From NCBI RefSeq assembly GCF_026183895.1, contig NZ_JAPFQI010000001.1:339510-403509 (forward strand): a stretch of 64,000 nt of DNA. Reading direction: 5' to 3'. The notes under the pieces were generated by a model that ran no database searches, was not told the DNA's origin, and saw only the letters and a list, made by a program, of their open reading frames with translations. Positions within the stretch are counted from its first letter, which is position 1, and each line of letters starts with the position of its first letter. Positions 35,923-44,432 of this stretch are shown piece after piece. The translations under genes and the position numbers were made by a program. Origin of the DNA: Sabulicella glaciei. GTDB taxonomy: Bacteria > Pseudomonadota > Alphaproteobacteria > Acetobacterales > Acetobacteraceae.

Positions 35923-37779
35923 ATGCCGCATTACCGTTCCCGCACCACCACCCATGGCCGCAACATGGCCGGCGCCCGCGGGCTGTGGCGCGCGACGGGG
36001 ATGAAGGACGCGGATTTCGGGAAGCCGATCATTGCGGTCGTCAACAGCTTCACGCAGTTCGTCCCTGGCCACGTCCACCTGAAGGATCTAGGCCAACTCG
36101 TCGCGCGGGAAATCGAGGCGGCGGGCGGTGTCGCCAAGGAATTCAACACCATCGCGGTAGATGACGGCATCGCCATGGGCCACGACGGGATGCTCTACAG
36201 CCTCCCTTCACGCGAACTGATCGCCGACAGCGTCGAGTACATGGTGAACGCCCATTGCGCAGACGCGATGGTCTGCATCTCCAACTGCGACAAGATCACG
36301 CCGGGAATGCTGATGGCGGCGATGCGCCTCAATATTCCGGCCATCTTCGTCTCCGGCGGCCCGATGGAGGCGGGCAAGGTCGTCCATCGCGGCGTGAAGC
36401 GTAGCGTGGACCTGATCGACGCGATGATCGTCGCGGCGGACAGCAGCGTCACGGATGAGGAGGTGCAGGTCATCGAGCGCTCGGCCTGCCCGACCTGCGG
36501 CTCCTGCTCGGGCATGTTCACGGCTAATTCGATGAATTGCCTGACGGAGGCCCTTGGCCTCGCCCTGCCCGGAAATGGTACGGTGGTCGCCACGCATGCC
36601 GACCGCAAGCGCCTGTTCCTGGAGGCCGGCCGCCGCATCGTAGAGATTACGCGCCAGCACTATGAGACGGACGATTATTCGTTGCTGCCGCGCTCCATCG
36701 CGTCGGTGGCCGCCTTCGAGAATGCGATGACGCTGGACATCGCGATGGGCGGGTCCACCAACACGGTGCTGCACCTCCTCGCCGCTGCGCAGGAGGGCGG
36801 TGTGAACTTCACCATGGCCGACATCGATCGGCTGTCGCGCCGCGTCCCTGTGCTGTGCAAGGTCGCGCCGTCCGTGATCAACGTCCACGTGGAGGACGTG
36901 CATCGCGCCGGCGGCATCATGGGCATCCTGGGCGAGTTGGACCGCGCCGGGCTGCTCGACACCTCCGTCGGCCGCGTGGACGCGCCCAGCCTGGCTGAGG
37001 CACTTTCCCAGTGGGACGTCCAGCGCACGCAGGACAGCAAGGTGCACCACTTCTTCCGCGCCGCGCCCGGCGGCATTCCGACCACGGTGGCCTTTTCGCA
37101 GGACAGCCGGTGGGAGGCGCTGGACACAGATCGCGAGAAGGGCGTGATCCGCGATGTCGCCCACGCCTTCTCGACCGATGGAGGCCTCGCGGTGCTCTTC
37201 GGCAACCTCGCGGAGGAGGGCTGCATCGTGAAGACGGCCGGGGTGGATGAAAGCATCCTGCGCTTCAGCGGTCCGGTCCGCGTCTTCGAAAGCCAGGACG
37301 CGGCGGTCGAGGGTATCCTCGGCGACGCCGTCCAGCCGGGCGACGTGGTGCTCGTGCGCTACGAAGGCCCACGCGGCGGTCCCGGCATGCAGGAGATGCT
37401 GTACCCGACCAGCTACCTGAAGTCGAAGGGCCTCGGGAAGCTCTGCGCCCTGGTCACGGATGGCCGCTTTTCCGGCGGCTCTTCTGGCCTGTCCATCGGG
37501 CATTGCTCGCCCGAGGCGGCGGAAGGCGGCCTGATCGGCCTCGTCGAGGATGGCGACACGGTTGAACTCGACATTCCTGGCCGCCGCATCCACCTCGCGG
37601 TCGGCGAGCAGGAGATCGCGCGGCGCCGCGCCGCAATGGAGGCCAAGGGCGATGCCGCATGGCAGCCTGCGGCGCCCCGCAAGCGGCAGGTGTCCACCGC
37701 GCTCAAGGCCTATGGCGCGCTGGCGACCAGCGCTGCCCGTGGTGCGGTGCGCGACCTGTCGGCGCTGCGGCGGCGCTGA
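35923..37779 (+). CDS. ilvD: Dihydroxy-acid dehydratase
   Basis: 618 residues, the long IlvD/Edd form. It dehydrates dihydroxy acids in valine, leucine and isoleucine synthesis. Fe-S and metal motifs [10 protein letters not shown] and [13 protein letters not shown] are intact, as is the C-terminal [16 protein letters not shown] motif. The start at 35923 ([10 protein letters not shown]) follows GAGAGAGG and is the normal family start; an upstream ATG at 35836 lies within the modA control region. Transcribed away from modA. Confidence 0.96.
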   Translation: MPHYRSRTTTHGRNMAGARGLWRATGMKDADFGKPIIAVVNSFTQFVPGHVHLKDLGQLVAREIEAAGGVAKEFNTIAVDDGIAMGHDGMLYSLPSRELIADSVEYMVNAHCADAMVCISNCDKITPGMLMAAMRLNIPAIFVSGGPMEAGKVVHRGVKRSVDLIDAMIVAADSSVTDEEVQVIERSACPTCGSCSGMFTANSMNCLTEALGLALPGNGTVVATHADRKRLFLEAGRRIVEITRQHYETDDYSLLPRSIASVAAFENAMTLDIAMGGSTNTVLHLLAAAQEGGVNFTMADIDRLSRRVPVLCKVAPSVINVHVEDVHRAGGIMGILGELDRAGLLDTSVGRVDAPSLAEALSQWDVQRTQDSKVHHFFRAAPGGIPTTVAFSQDSRWEALDTDREKGVIRDVAHAFSTDGGLAVLFGNLAEEGCIVKTAGVDESILRFSGPVRVFESQDAAVEGILGDAVQPGDVVLVRYEGPRGGPGMQEMLYPTSYLKSKGLGKLCALVTDGRFSGGSSGLSIGHCSPEAAEGGLIGLVEDGDTVELDIPGRRIHLAVGEQEIARRRAAMEAKGDAAWQPAAPRKRQVSTALKAYGALATSAARGAVRDLSALRRR

Positions 37780-37798
37780 CAGGCCGAGCCTCGGCCTG
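37780..37798 (+). terminator. Hairpin directly after ilvD
   Basis: CAGGCCGA-GCC-TCGGCCTG begins at the first base after the ilvD stop; an eight-pair perfect stem with a three-base loop. No T-run follows, so it may terminate with Rho or stabilise the mRNA end. The remaining bases to 37956 hold no gene. Confidence 0.4.
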
Positions 37799-37956
37799 CG
37801 ACGCGAGCATTCGCAGATCCGCAAAAGGCGGCCTTTGCCGGGTCAAAAGGCCGGCCATCGCGCGCGAGAGCAGAGGGCTCGCCTTCAAAAATGATGCTCC
37901 CAGCGTAGCGGGTGGCATGAAGCAGGACTGGGCGCTTGTCAGCTCCGATGTCTCGC

Positions 37957-38688
37957 TCATCGAGCGTCAGGGGGATTGACGGGAAGGGCAGCGCCTTCCC
38001 GAAGCACAGCGTCGGCCGTTGCGCTCCAGCTCGTCCCCGCATGCAGCACTAGGCCAGGCAGGACGGCGTCGGGCCCGCGTCCGCCTTTCACCGCGCGCAA
38101 CAGGACGCGCTTCGCCGCCACGCCCACCCGTGGCCAGAGCGGGCACAGCGACACCGCGCCGAACCCCGCACTGCGCAGTAGCGAGGACGCCTCAGCAAAG
38201 CGTGACGCCGGAAGAACGAGGCTCGCCGTCCCGCGCGTCCGGACGGCCTTGCCCAGGGCCGTCACCCAATCGACCAGAAGTGCCTGCTCATGCGAGGCCT
38301 GCCGGCGCGTGGAGTTGGGGGAGGGTGTTCCACCCGGCCAGAAGGGGGGGTTGGCAAAACCATGCGCGACCTCGGGCAGCCTAGCCTCGCGTAGGTCGCC
38401 CGTCAGCACCGTCGCGGCGACACCGTTCGCCGACGCATTTCGCGTCGCAAGCTCCGCCAGCGACGCGTCGCGCTCAAGCGCCGTGACCGTGACTCCCGGC
38501 ACGCGCGCCGCAAGGCACAGAAAGGCCGCGCCGCTGCCGCAGCCGAGTTCCAGCACCGCATCACCCGGACGGGCTGGCACGAAGGCCGCCAGCAGCACCG
38601 GGTCCACCGCGGCGCGGAAGCCGTGCCGCGGTTGTGCCAGCCGCACGCGTCCCCCCAGCAGCGTGTCCTCGGTCAGCGCCTCATCCAT
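37957..38688 (-). CDS. TrmN6-like tRNA adenine-N6 methyltransferase
   Basis: 243 residues with motif I VLELGCGSGAAFLCLA and the NPPF motif of N6-adenine methylases (GFANPPFWPGG). The opening DTLLGGRVRLAQPRHGFRAAVDPVLLAAFV is characteristic of the TrmN6/YfiC family, which modifies A37 of tRNA-Val. The start at 38688 overlaps the end of the DUF2007 gene by eight bases; the longer frame adds only basic low-complexity residues. Confidence 0.85.
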   Translation of the reverse strand: MDEALTEDTLLGGRVRLAQPRHGFRAAVDPVLLAAFVPARPGDAVLELGCGSGAAFLCLAARVPGVTVTALERDASLAELATRNASANGVAATVLTGDLREARLPEVAHGFANPPFWPGGTPSPNSTRRQASHEQALLVDWVTALGKAVRTRGTASLVLPASRFAEASSLLRSAGFGAVSLCPLWPRVGVAAKRVLLRAVKGGRGPDAVLPGLVLHAGTSWSATADAVLREGAALPVNPPDAR

Positions 38689-38878
38689 CCGCGTCGTCCA
38701 GGATGCGTCGCGCCTGAACCTCGTCCTCGTCCCGCACGACGAGTCGCGCCGGCACCACGCCAAGGCCCAACGAGGCAGTCGCGGAGTCGAGGATCACCGC
38801 CTCGATCCCCGCGTCGACCAGCACTGCGCGCAGGAACCCTATCCGCACGGGGTCCAGCCCCTCCGCCACCACGCGCAT
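38681..38878 (-). CDS. DUF2007 domain protein
   Basis: 65 residues, nearly the whole DUF2007 domain: MRVVAEGLDPVRIGFLRAVL, then a hydrophobic centre and the ending RLVVRDEDEVQARRILDDAD. The fold is a small ferredoxin-like unit sometimes called a putative signal transducer; function unknown. It overlaps the downstream methylase by eight bases, and the pair is often adjacent in alphaproteobacteria. An AGGGG lies upstream of the ATG at 38878. It diverges from the prenyl synthase gene across 91 bases. Confidence 0.8.
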   Translation of the reverse strand: MRVVAEGLDPVRIGFLRAVLVDAGIEAVILDSATASLGLGVVPARLVVRDEDEVQARRILDDADG

Positions 38879-38969
38879 ATGGCCAAACCCCTTGATTTTC
38901 CTTGCCTTGCAGCCAAATGGCCCCGCCGGTAGATTGGCGCCGAAGGCGGGTTCGAGCAAGGGAAGTTCT

Positions 38970-39986
38970 GTGACGACGGCAGCGGATGCGATGGCAAGGG
39001 GTGAGGACGCGCTGGCGCGGCTGACCGCGTTGGTGCAGGCCGATCTCGAGGCCACGAACCGCGCGATCGTGGAACGCATGCACAGCCCGGTGGCGCTGAT
39101 TCCTCAGCTCGCGGCGCATCTCGTCGCGGCGGGCGGCAAGCGGCTGCGTCCGTTGCTCACCCTCGCTGCCGCTCGGCTTTGTGGCTACCCGGCGGGAGGG
39201 CCGCGTCATGTCGCCCTCGCGGCGTGCGTCGAGTTCATCCACACCGCGACTCTGCTGCATGACGACGTGGTGGATGAAAGTGCGTTGCGACGCGGTCAGG
39301 CCAGCGCCAACGCGCTGTTCGGCAACAAGGCCTCCGTGCTGGTGGGCGACTTCCTCTTCGCCCGCGCCTTCCAGCTGATGGTCGAGGATGGCTCGCTGGA
39401 AGTTCTCCGCATCCTTTCCGCCGCGTCCGCCACCATCGCGGAAGGCGAGGTGCTGCAGCTCGTCACGCAGAACGACCTTTCCACGACCGAGGCGCAGTAC
39501 CTCGAGGTGATCGAGGGCAAGACCGCCGCGCTTTTTGCCGCTGCCACGCGGGTCGGCGCCGTCGTGGCCGACCGGCCCCCGCGCGAGGCCGAGGCGCTCG
39601 ACGCCTATGGCCGGAATCTCGGGATCGCATTCCAGCTGGTGGACGATGCGCTCGACTATGCGGCTGCGCAGGAAGCCTTGGGCAAGACCGTCGGGGACGA
39701 TTTCCGCGAGGGCAAGATCACCCTCCCCATCCTCGTCGCCTTCGACCGCGGCGGCGAGCCGGACCGGGCGTTCTGGCGACGCACCATGGAGGAGCGGGCG
39801 CAGGAGCAGGCGGACCTTGCCCATGCACAAGCGCTGATCGCGCGTCACGATGGCATCGGCGAGACCATCCGGCGCGCCGAGCGCTATGGCGCGGCTGCAC
39901 TTGCCGCGCTCGAGACCTTCCCGCGGAGCGAATTCCGGCAGGCCCTGGCGGACGTGGTCGAGTTTTGCGTCAGCCGTGCCCGCTGA
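38970..39986 (+). CDS. Polyprenyl (octaprenyl/decaprenyl) diphosphate synthase
   Basis: 338 residues of the trans-prenyl synthase family. The first Asp-rich motif is LLHDDVVDES near residue 90 and the second is QLVDDALDYAA near 215; GGKRLRP and the KTA motif of the chain-binding region are present. It builds the ubiquinone side chain (IspB-type role); chain length cannot be read. The start is a GTG with GGAAG four bases before it. The next gene begins two bases after its stop. Confidence 0.92.
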   Translation: MTTAADAMARGEDALARLTALVQADLEATNRAIVERMHSPVALIPQLAAHLVAAGGKRLRPLLTLAAARLCGYPAGGPRHVALAACVEFIHTATLLHDDVVDESALRRGQASANALFGNKASVLVGDFLFARAFQLMVEDGSLEVLRILSAASATIAEGEVLQLVTQNDLSTTEAQYLEVIEGKTAALFAAATRVGAVVADRPPREAEALDAYGRNLGIAFQLVDDALDYAAAQEALGKTVGDDFREGKITLPILVAFDRGGEPDRAFWRRTMEERAQEQADLAHAQALIARHDGIGETIRRAERYGAAALAALETFPRSEFRQALADVVEFCVSRAR

Positions 39987-39988
39987 GG

Positions 39989-40663
39989 ATGCGCATCCTC
40001 TCGACCCTGGGCGTCGCCGTCCTGCTGCGCCGCCTCATGCCGGTGCTGGAACGCGAAGGCGTCCAAGCCAGTGTCGGCTTCGATCCCACGGCCCGCATCC
40101 TCCAGCGCATCGGAGAGGGTGAGCGTGCCGACATCGCCATCCTCACCGATGCCGGCATCGAGGAGCTGACGGCGCAAGGGATCCTCGCCGCCGGCACGCG
40201 ACGCGACCTCGTCCACTCCTTTGTCGGCCTCGCCGTCCGAAAGGGAGAAGCGCATCCCCGGATCGGCACGGTGGAGGATCTGCGGGAGACGCTGCTCGCC
40301 GCCCCGTCCATTGCCTGGTCGCGTGCCGGGGCCAGTGGCATCTTCTTTTCTTCCCTGGTGGAGCGCCTTGGCCTTTCCGAAGCGCTTGCACCCAAGGCGA
40401 CCATCATTCCGTCAGGCTTCACCGCCGAACTCGCCGCGCGGGGCGAGGTGGCGATTGCCATTCAGCAGGTGAGCGAACTCCTCGCCGTCGAGGGGATCGA
40501 GGTGGTGGGCAAGCTGCCCGAGGGCGCCAACACGTGCGCCGTCTTCTCGGCTGCGCTCTTCACCGACGCCGCACCCGGGGCGGCTGACCTGCTTGCTCGG
40601 ATCGAGGGTGCGTTGACGCCGGAAGCGTTGAGGGAGGCGGGGCTGGAGCCGCCCTCGGACTAA
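39989..40663 (+). CDS. ModA-like substrate-binding domain protein without signal peptide
   Basis: 224 residues with the type II periplasmic-binding fold: GVQASVGFDPTARILQRIGEGERADIAILTD resembles the ModA region that cradles an oxyanion, followed by ...WSRAGASGIFFSSLVERLG and AIQQVSEL. The N-terminus MRILSTLGVAVLLRRLMPVLE is short and has no cleavage site, so the protein probably stays in the cytoplasm. It begins two bases after the prenyl synthase and its stop overlaps the stop of the convergent phospholipase gene. Ligand unknown; it could be a ligand sensor or carrier. Confidence 0.75.
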   Translation: MRILSTLGVAVLLRRLMPVLEREGVQASVGFDPTARILQRIGEGERADIAILTDAGIEELTAQGILAAGTRRDLVHSFVGLAVRKGEAHPRIGTVEDLRETLLAAPSIAWSRAGASGIFFSSLVERLGLSEALAPKATIIPSGFTAELAARGEVAIAIQQVSELLAVEGIEVVGKLPEGANTCAVFSAALFTDAAPGAADLLARIEGALTPEALREAGLEPPSD

Positions 40664-41937
40664 AGCTGCGGACGCAGCAGCGCCCAGATCCGATCGCCCG
40701 TCCGCATCCGCCAGGGCCGGGCCCGCCACTCCTCCAGCGTCACCTCCCGCGATCGTGCGATGTCGGCGTCGAAGATCGCAGCCTGCTCCCGCGCGAAGCC
40801 TGCGTCGAAGACCATAAGATTCATCTCGTCATTGAGGCGGAACGAGCGCTCGTCGAAATTGGCGGAGCCGATGGTCGCCCATGCTTCGTCCACCACGAGG
40901 AGCTTCGGGTGGTACATGGTAGGCTGGTACTCGTGGATGCGGATGCCGGCCTCCAGCATCCGGCCCCAGAAATGGCGGGATGCGCGCCGCACGAAGCCCT
41001 TGTTGATGTGCTCGCCCGGCAGCAGCACCGTCACTTCCACCCCGCGCTCGCGCGCCTCGATCAACTGCGCGATGCTCACCTCGTCGGGCACGAAGTAGGG
41101 CGTGCCGATGCGGATGCGCCGCTCCGCCGCCGCCAGCCCGAGGAGGAAAGCCATGTGCATCTGCGCTGGCCCGCCCAGCGGCGACGCGGCGGCGACCTGG
41201 GCCCGGATCTCCCCGGCACGATCCAGCGGGGGGAACAGGTGGCCAGGATGCGGTAGGCCGCCTGCCGCCTCCATCCAGTTCTCCAGGAAGGCGGCCTGCA
41301 TCTGCGACACCACCGGCCCTTCCACGCGGTACTGCGTTTCCCGCCATTCCTCAGGATTGCGTGCGTCGCCCTGCCACTTGTCGCCGATGCCGACGCCGCC
41401 GGTGAAGGCGATACGGCCATCCACCACCAGCAGCTTGCGGTGCGTGCGGCTGTTCAGGCGGTCGATGGAGTGCCAGCGCGGCCGGCGGAAGCGCAGCAAG
41501 TCCGCTCCTGCATCGCGCATGACGCGGAGGTGGTCTCGGTCGGTGGGGGTGGAGCCGAACCAGTCCAGCAGGACGCGAACCTCGACCCCGGCCCGCGCGC
41601 GTTCCGCCAGCGCCTCCGCGAAGCGCCCGGCGCTCTCGCCGTCCCAGTAGATGTAGGTCTCAAGGTGGATGCTGCGCTCGGCCTCCTGAATGGCGCCGAG
41701 CATGGCCGGGAAGATGCGGTCGCCATTCACCAGGGTCTCGATGCGGTTCCCCTCGCGGATCGCGGGGGCCAGCAGCTGCTCCATCACATGCGCGAAGCCA
41801 GGATCGGCCGCGCCATGGACCTGCGCGAAGGGCGCGTCGAGGCCGCGCCGCGCGGGCACCAGGTTCACGAAGACGATGGCAGCCAGGGCACCTCCCAGGA
41901 ACAGCGCCACGCCGCGAAGAAGCCGCCCCGGCCGCAC
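40660..41937 (-). CDS. Phospholipase D family protein, cardiolipin synthase-like
   Basis: 425 residues: one N-terminal membrane helix (5-27) and two HKD motifs, HRKLLVVDGRIAFTGG and [18 protein letters not shown], the duplicated active site of PLD enzymes. ETYIYWDGESAG and EWRETQYRVEG.VV fit bacterial cardiolipin synthases (ClsB-like), which join phosphatidylglycerol molecules. The single helix rather than two makes it nearer ClsB than ClsA. Start is a GTG. The stop codon overlaps the stop of the convergent gene. Confidence 0.85.
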   Translation of the reverse strand: MRPGRLLRGVALFLGGALAAIVFVNLVPARRGLDAPFAQVHGAADPGFAHVMEQLLAPAIREGNRIETLVNGDRIFPAMLGAIQEAERSIHLETYIYWDGESAGRFAEALAERARAGVEVRVLLDWFGSTPTDRDHLRVMRDAGADLLRFRRPRWHSIDRLNSRTHRKLLVVDGRIAFTGGVGIGDKWQGDARNPEEWRETQYRVEGPVVSQMQAAFLENWMEAAGGLPHPGHLFPPLDRAGEIRAQVAAASPLGGPAQMHMAFLLGLAAAERRIRIGTPYFVPDEVSIAQLIEARERGVEVTVLLPGEHINKGFVRRASRHFWGRMLEAGIRIHEYQPTMYHPKLLVVDEAWATIGSANFDERSFRLNDEMNLMVFDAGFAREQAAIFDADIARSREVTLEEWRARPWRMRTGDRIWALLRPQL

Positions 41938-41950
41938 CGGAATGCCAGCG

Positions 41951-43114
41951 TCAGCCGGCAGTCAGGCGCAGCACCTCGCCGTCCTCGTGGTCGGTCAGGA
42001 GCCAGACGGAGCCATCGCGATGCACCTTCACGTCCCTGATCCGGCGGTCGAGGTCTCGCAGCATCCACTCCTTCTCCGCGACCCGGCCGTTCTCGATACG
42101 TGTGCGCACCAGCGCCTTCGCCGCTAGGCCGCCATGGAGCGCGTGGCCGCGCCACTCGCCGAAGACCGGTCCGTCATAGAAGGCAAGGCCCGATGGCCCG
42201 ACCGTCTCCTCGAAGATGTGCACGGCTGGCTCCATGCTCTCGCGTCGCGTGCCCTCGCCGACGCGCGCGCCCGAGTAGTCCACGCCCCCCGTCACGAAGG
42301 GCCAACCGTAGTTCTTGCCGGCCTCGATCCGGTGGATCTCGTCGCCCTTTTGCGGGCCATGGTCGTTGGCCCAGAGCTCCGTTGTGCCGGGGCGGAAGGC
42401 CATGCCCTGCACGTTGCGCAGGCCGATGGCGAAGATGTGGGCGTCCTTGTCCTGCTGGCTCCGGAAAGGGTTGCCTTCGGCAGGGCTTCCGTCGTCGCGC
42501 ATCCGGACGATCGAACCCGCATGGTCCGACGCGTCCTGCGCACGATTCATGTTGCGACGGTCGCCGATGGAAAGCATCAGCGTTCCGTCCTGCGGGTGGA
42601 AGGCGAGGCGCCCGCCGAAATGCAGACCGCTCCCATCGGGGTTGTTCATCATGAAGATCGTCTCGGCGCCCTCCAGCCGTGGCGACCGGCCATCTGCGCC
42701 CTCGAGTCGTGCCCGCGTCACGGCCGTCCCGCCGCCTTCATCGGTCCAGCGAGAATGGCTGAGGTAGACGAGGCGGTTCTCGGCGAATCGCGGATGCAGC
42801 GCCACATCGAACATGCCGCCCTGGCTGCGGTTGGTCGGACCCTTGTATCGGTACACCTCCGGCGCGCCCGCGATGGGCTCAGACAGCCCGCCTCCGACAC
42901 GACCCAGGCGAAGCCGGCCCGCATTGCGCTCGGTGACGAGAAAGCGCTCGCCATCCAGGAAGGCCATGCCCCAGGGATGCTCGGCCTGCCCCATGCGTTC
43001 CACCCGCACCGCACCACGCTGCGCACTCGCGCTGCGGGGCGCATCGTGCGCGAGAGCGATGTGCGGGGCCGCCAGCAGGGCAGGGGCAAAAATCAGGGTG
43101 CGGCGCGTGGGCAT
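41951..43114 (-). CDS. PQQ-dependent sugar dehydrogenase, secreted
   Basis: 387 residues: signal peptide (MPTRRTLIFAPALLAAP, to about residue 24) and a six-bladed beta-propeller of the soluble glucose/aldose dehydrogenase family (YliI/GDH-B). WGMAFLDGERFLVTERNAGRLR, PTNRSQGGMFDVALHP, SGLHFGGRLAFHPQDGTLMLSIGDR and AGKNYGWP are the conserved blades and cofactor pocket. It oxidises sugars in the periplasm with PQQ. Followed by the phospholipase gene after 13 bases. Confidence 0.88.
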   Translation of the reverse strand: MPTRRTLIFAPALLAAPHIALAHDAPRSASAQRGAVRVERMGQAEHPWGMAFLDGERFLVTERNAGRLRLGRVGGGLSEPIAGAPEVYRYKGPTNRSQGGMFDVALHPRFAENRLVYLSHSRWTDEGGGTAVTRARLEGADGRSPRLEGAETIFMMNNPDGSGLHFGGRLAFHPQDGTLMLSIGDRRNMNRAQDASDHAGSIVRMRDDGSPAEGNPFRSQQDKDAHIFAIGLRNVQGMAFRPGTTELWANDHGPQKGDEIHRIEAGKNYGWPFVTGGVDYSGARVGEGTRRESMEPAVHIFEETVGPSGLAFYDGPVFGEWRGHALHGGLAAKALVRTRIENGRVAEKEWMLRDLDRRIRDVKVHRDGSVWLLTDHEDGEVLRLTAG

Positions 43115-43266
43115 GGCGCTCTCCTCGCGAAAATCGGGTCGGCGCATGAATGCTTTTTCATCTTTGAGGGTTGCTTGTGGCAAGATGAGACGCGTCCGGC
43201 TTGGCATGGGCCCCGGTGCCGTGCAGCATGACGACCAAGAAAGCTTCCGAGGGGAGGAACTCTGCC

Positions 43267-44415
43267 ATGCTCACCCGCCGTCTCGCCCTGCTCGCAGGGC
43301 TTGCCCCAATCGCCACCCCGATGGTCGCGCGCGCGCAGCAGCGCAGCATTCCGGGCCTTGCCGGCACACAAGTGTGGTCCGTCTATGACGTAGGATCCAC
43401 GGGCTATGTGGAGGCCTCGGCCATTGCCGACGCCATGGGTCGCGCCTTCGGCACCCGCGTCCGCCTGCAGCCCTCGGGCACCTCCATTGGCCGCGTCCTG
43501 CCTTTGAAGCAGAAGCGGGCGAGCCATGGCTGGCTTGCAAACGAACTCTACTTCGCCGTCGAGGGTCTGTACGAGTACGCGACTCCGGAATGGGGCCCGC
43601 AGGACTTCCGGACCCTGATGGGGCGCAAGAACGCCTTCTCCGTCGTCGCGACCAAGGAGAGCGGAATCACCAAGCCCGAAGACCTGCGCGGCAAGCGTCT
43701 CGCCTATGTCCCGGCCAACTCCTCGGTGAACATCAAGATCGAGCCGATCCTGGCCTTTGCAGGGCTGACGCTGAATGACGTGCGCGTGGTGCAGTTTCCG
43801 TCCTACGCCGCAAGCCTGCGTGCGCTGATCGAAGGCCGTGCCGATTGCGCCGGCGCCGCCCCCAATGCCGCCGTGCTGCGTGAGCTTGAGGCGAGCCCCC
43901 GCGGCATCGCCTGGGTCCAGCTCGACCCCACGAACCGCGAGGGCTGGGCCAAGGCGCAGCGTGCCGTTCCCTTCGTCGAGCCCTTCGCCGAGACGGTCGG
44001 CGCCGGCCTTTCCGAGCAGAACCCTGCGAATGTCATGGGCTACCGTTATCCGATGATCACGGTCAACGCCGACGCGCCGGACGCCGAGGTCTACGCGCTC
44101 ATGAAGGCAATCGGCGAGACCTTTGATCTCTACAAGGACGTCAACCCGATCATGCCGCGCTGGGCAATGAACCTTGCCGCCACGCCGCCAATGGACGCTG
44201 CCTTCCACAATGGCGCCATCCGTTACCTGCGCGAGGCAGGAATCTGGAACGACACGATCGGCCAATGGCAGGACCGCACGCTGGGGCGGCAGAAGGCGCT
44301 GCAATCCGCCTGGGCCGAGTTCCTGCCCGACGCGCGCGGCCGCAACCTTTCCGAGGCCGACTTCACCGCGGCCTGGAGCGAGAAGCGCAACGCCGCCATC
44401 GCGAGGCTGAGCTAG
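43267..44415 (+). CDS. TRAP transporter substrate-binding protein, TAXI family
   Basis: 382 residues with a signal peptide (MLTRRLALLAGLAPIA...ARAQQ). The mature part has the TAXI hallmark TGYVEASAIADAMGRAFG near residue 50, then RLQPSGTSIGRVLPLK and a second half with IEGRADCAGAAPNAAVLREL. It binds a dicarboxylate, glutamate or related anion in the periplasm for the permease that follows after 17 bases. The start at 43267 has GGGGAGGA upstream. Confidence 0.9.
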   Translation: MLTRRLALLAGLAPIATPMVARAQQRSIPGLAGTQVWSVYDVGSTGYVEASAIADAMGRAFGTRVRLQPSGTSIGRVLPLKQKRASHGWLANELYFAVEGLYEYATPEWGPQDFRTLMGRKNAFSVVATKESGITKPEDLRGKRLAYVPANSSVNIKIEPILAFAGLTLNDVRVVQFPSYAASLRALIEGRADCAGAAPNAAVLRELEASPRGIAWVQLDPTNREGWAKAQRAVPFVEPFAETVGAGLSEQNPANVMGYRYPMITVNADAPDAEVYALMKAIGETFDLYKDVNPIMPRWAMNLAATPPMDAAFHNGAIRYLREAGIWNDTIGQWQDRTLGRQKALQSAWAEFLPDARGRNLSEADFTAAWSEKRNAAIARLS

Positions 44416-44432
44416 AGCAGGGCAGGGCCGAC

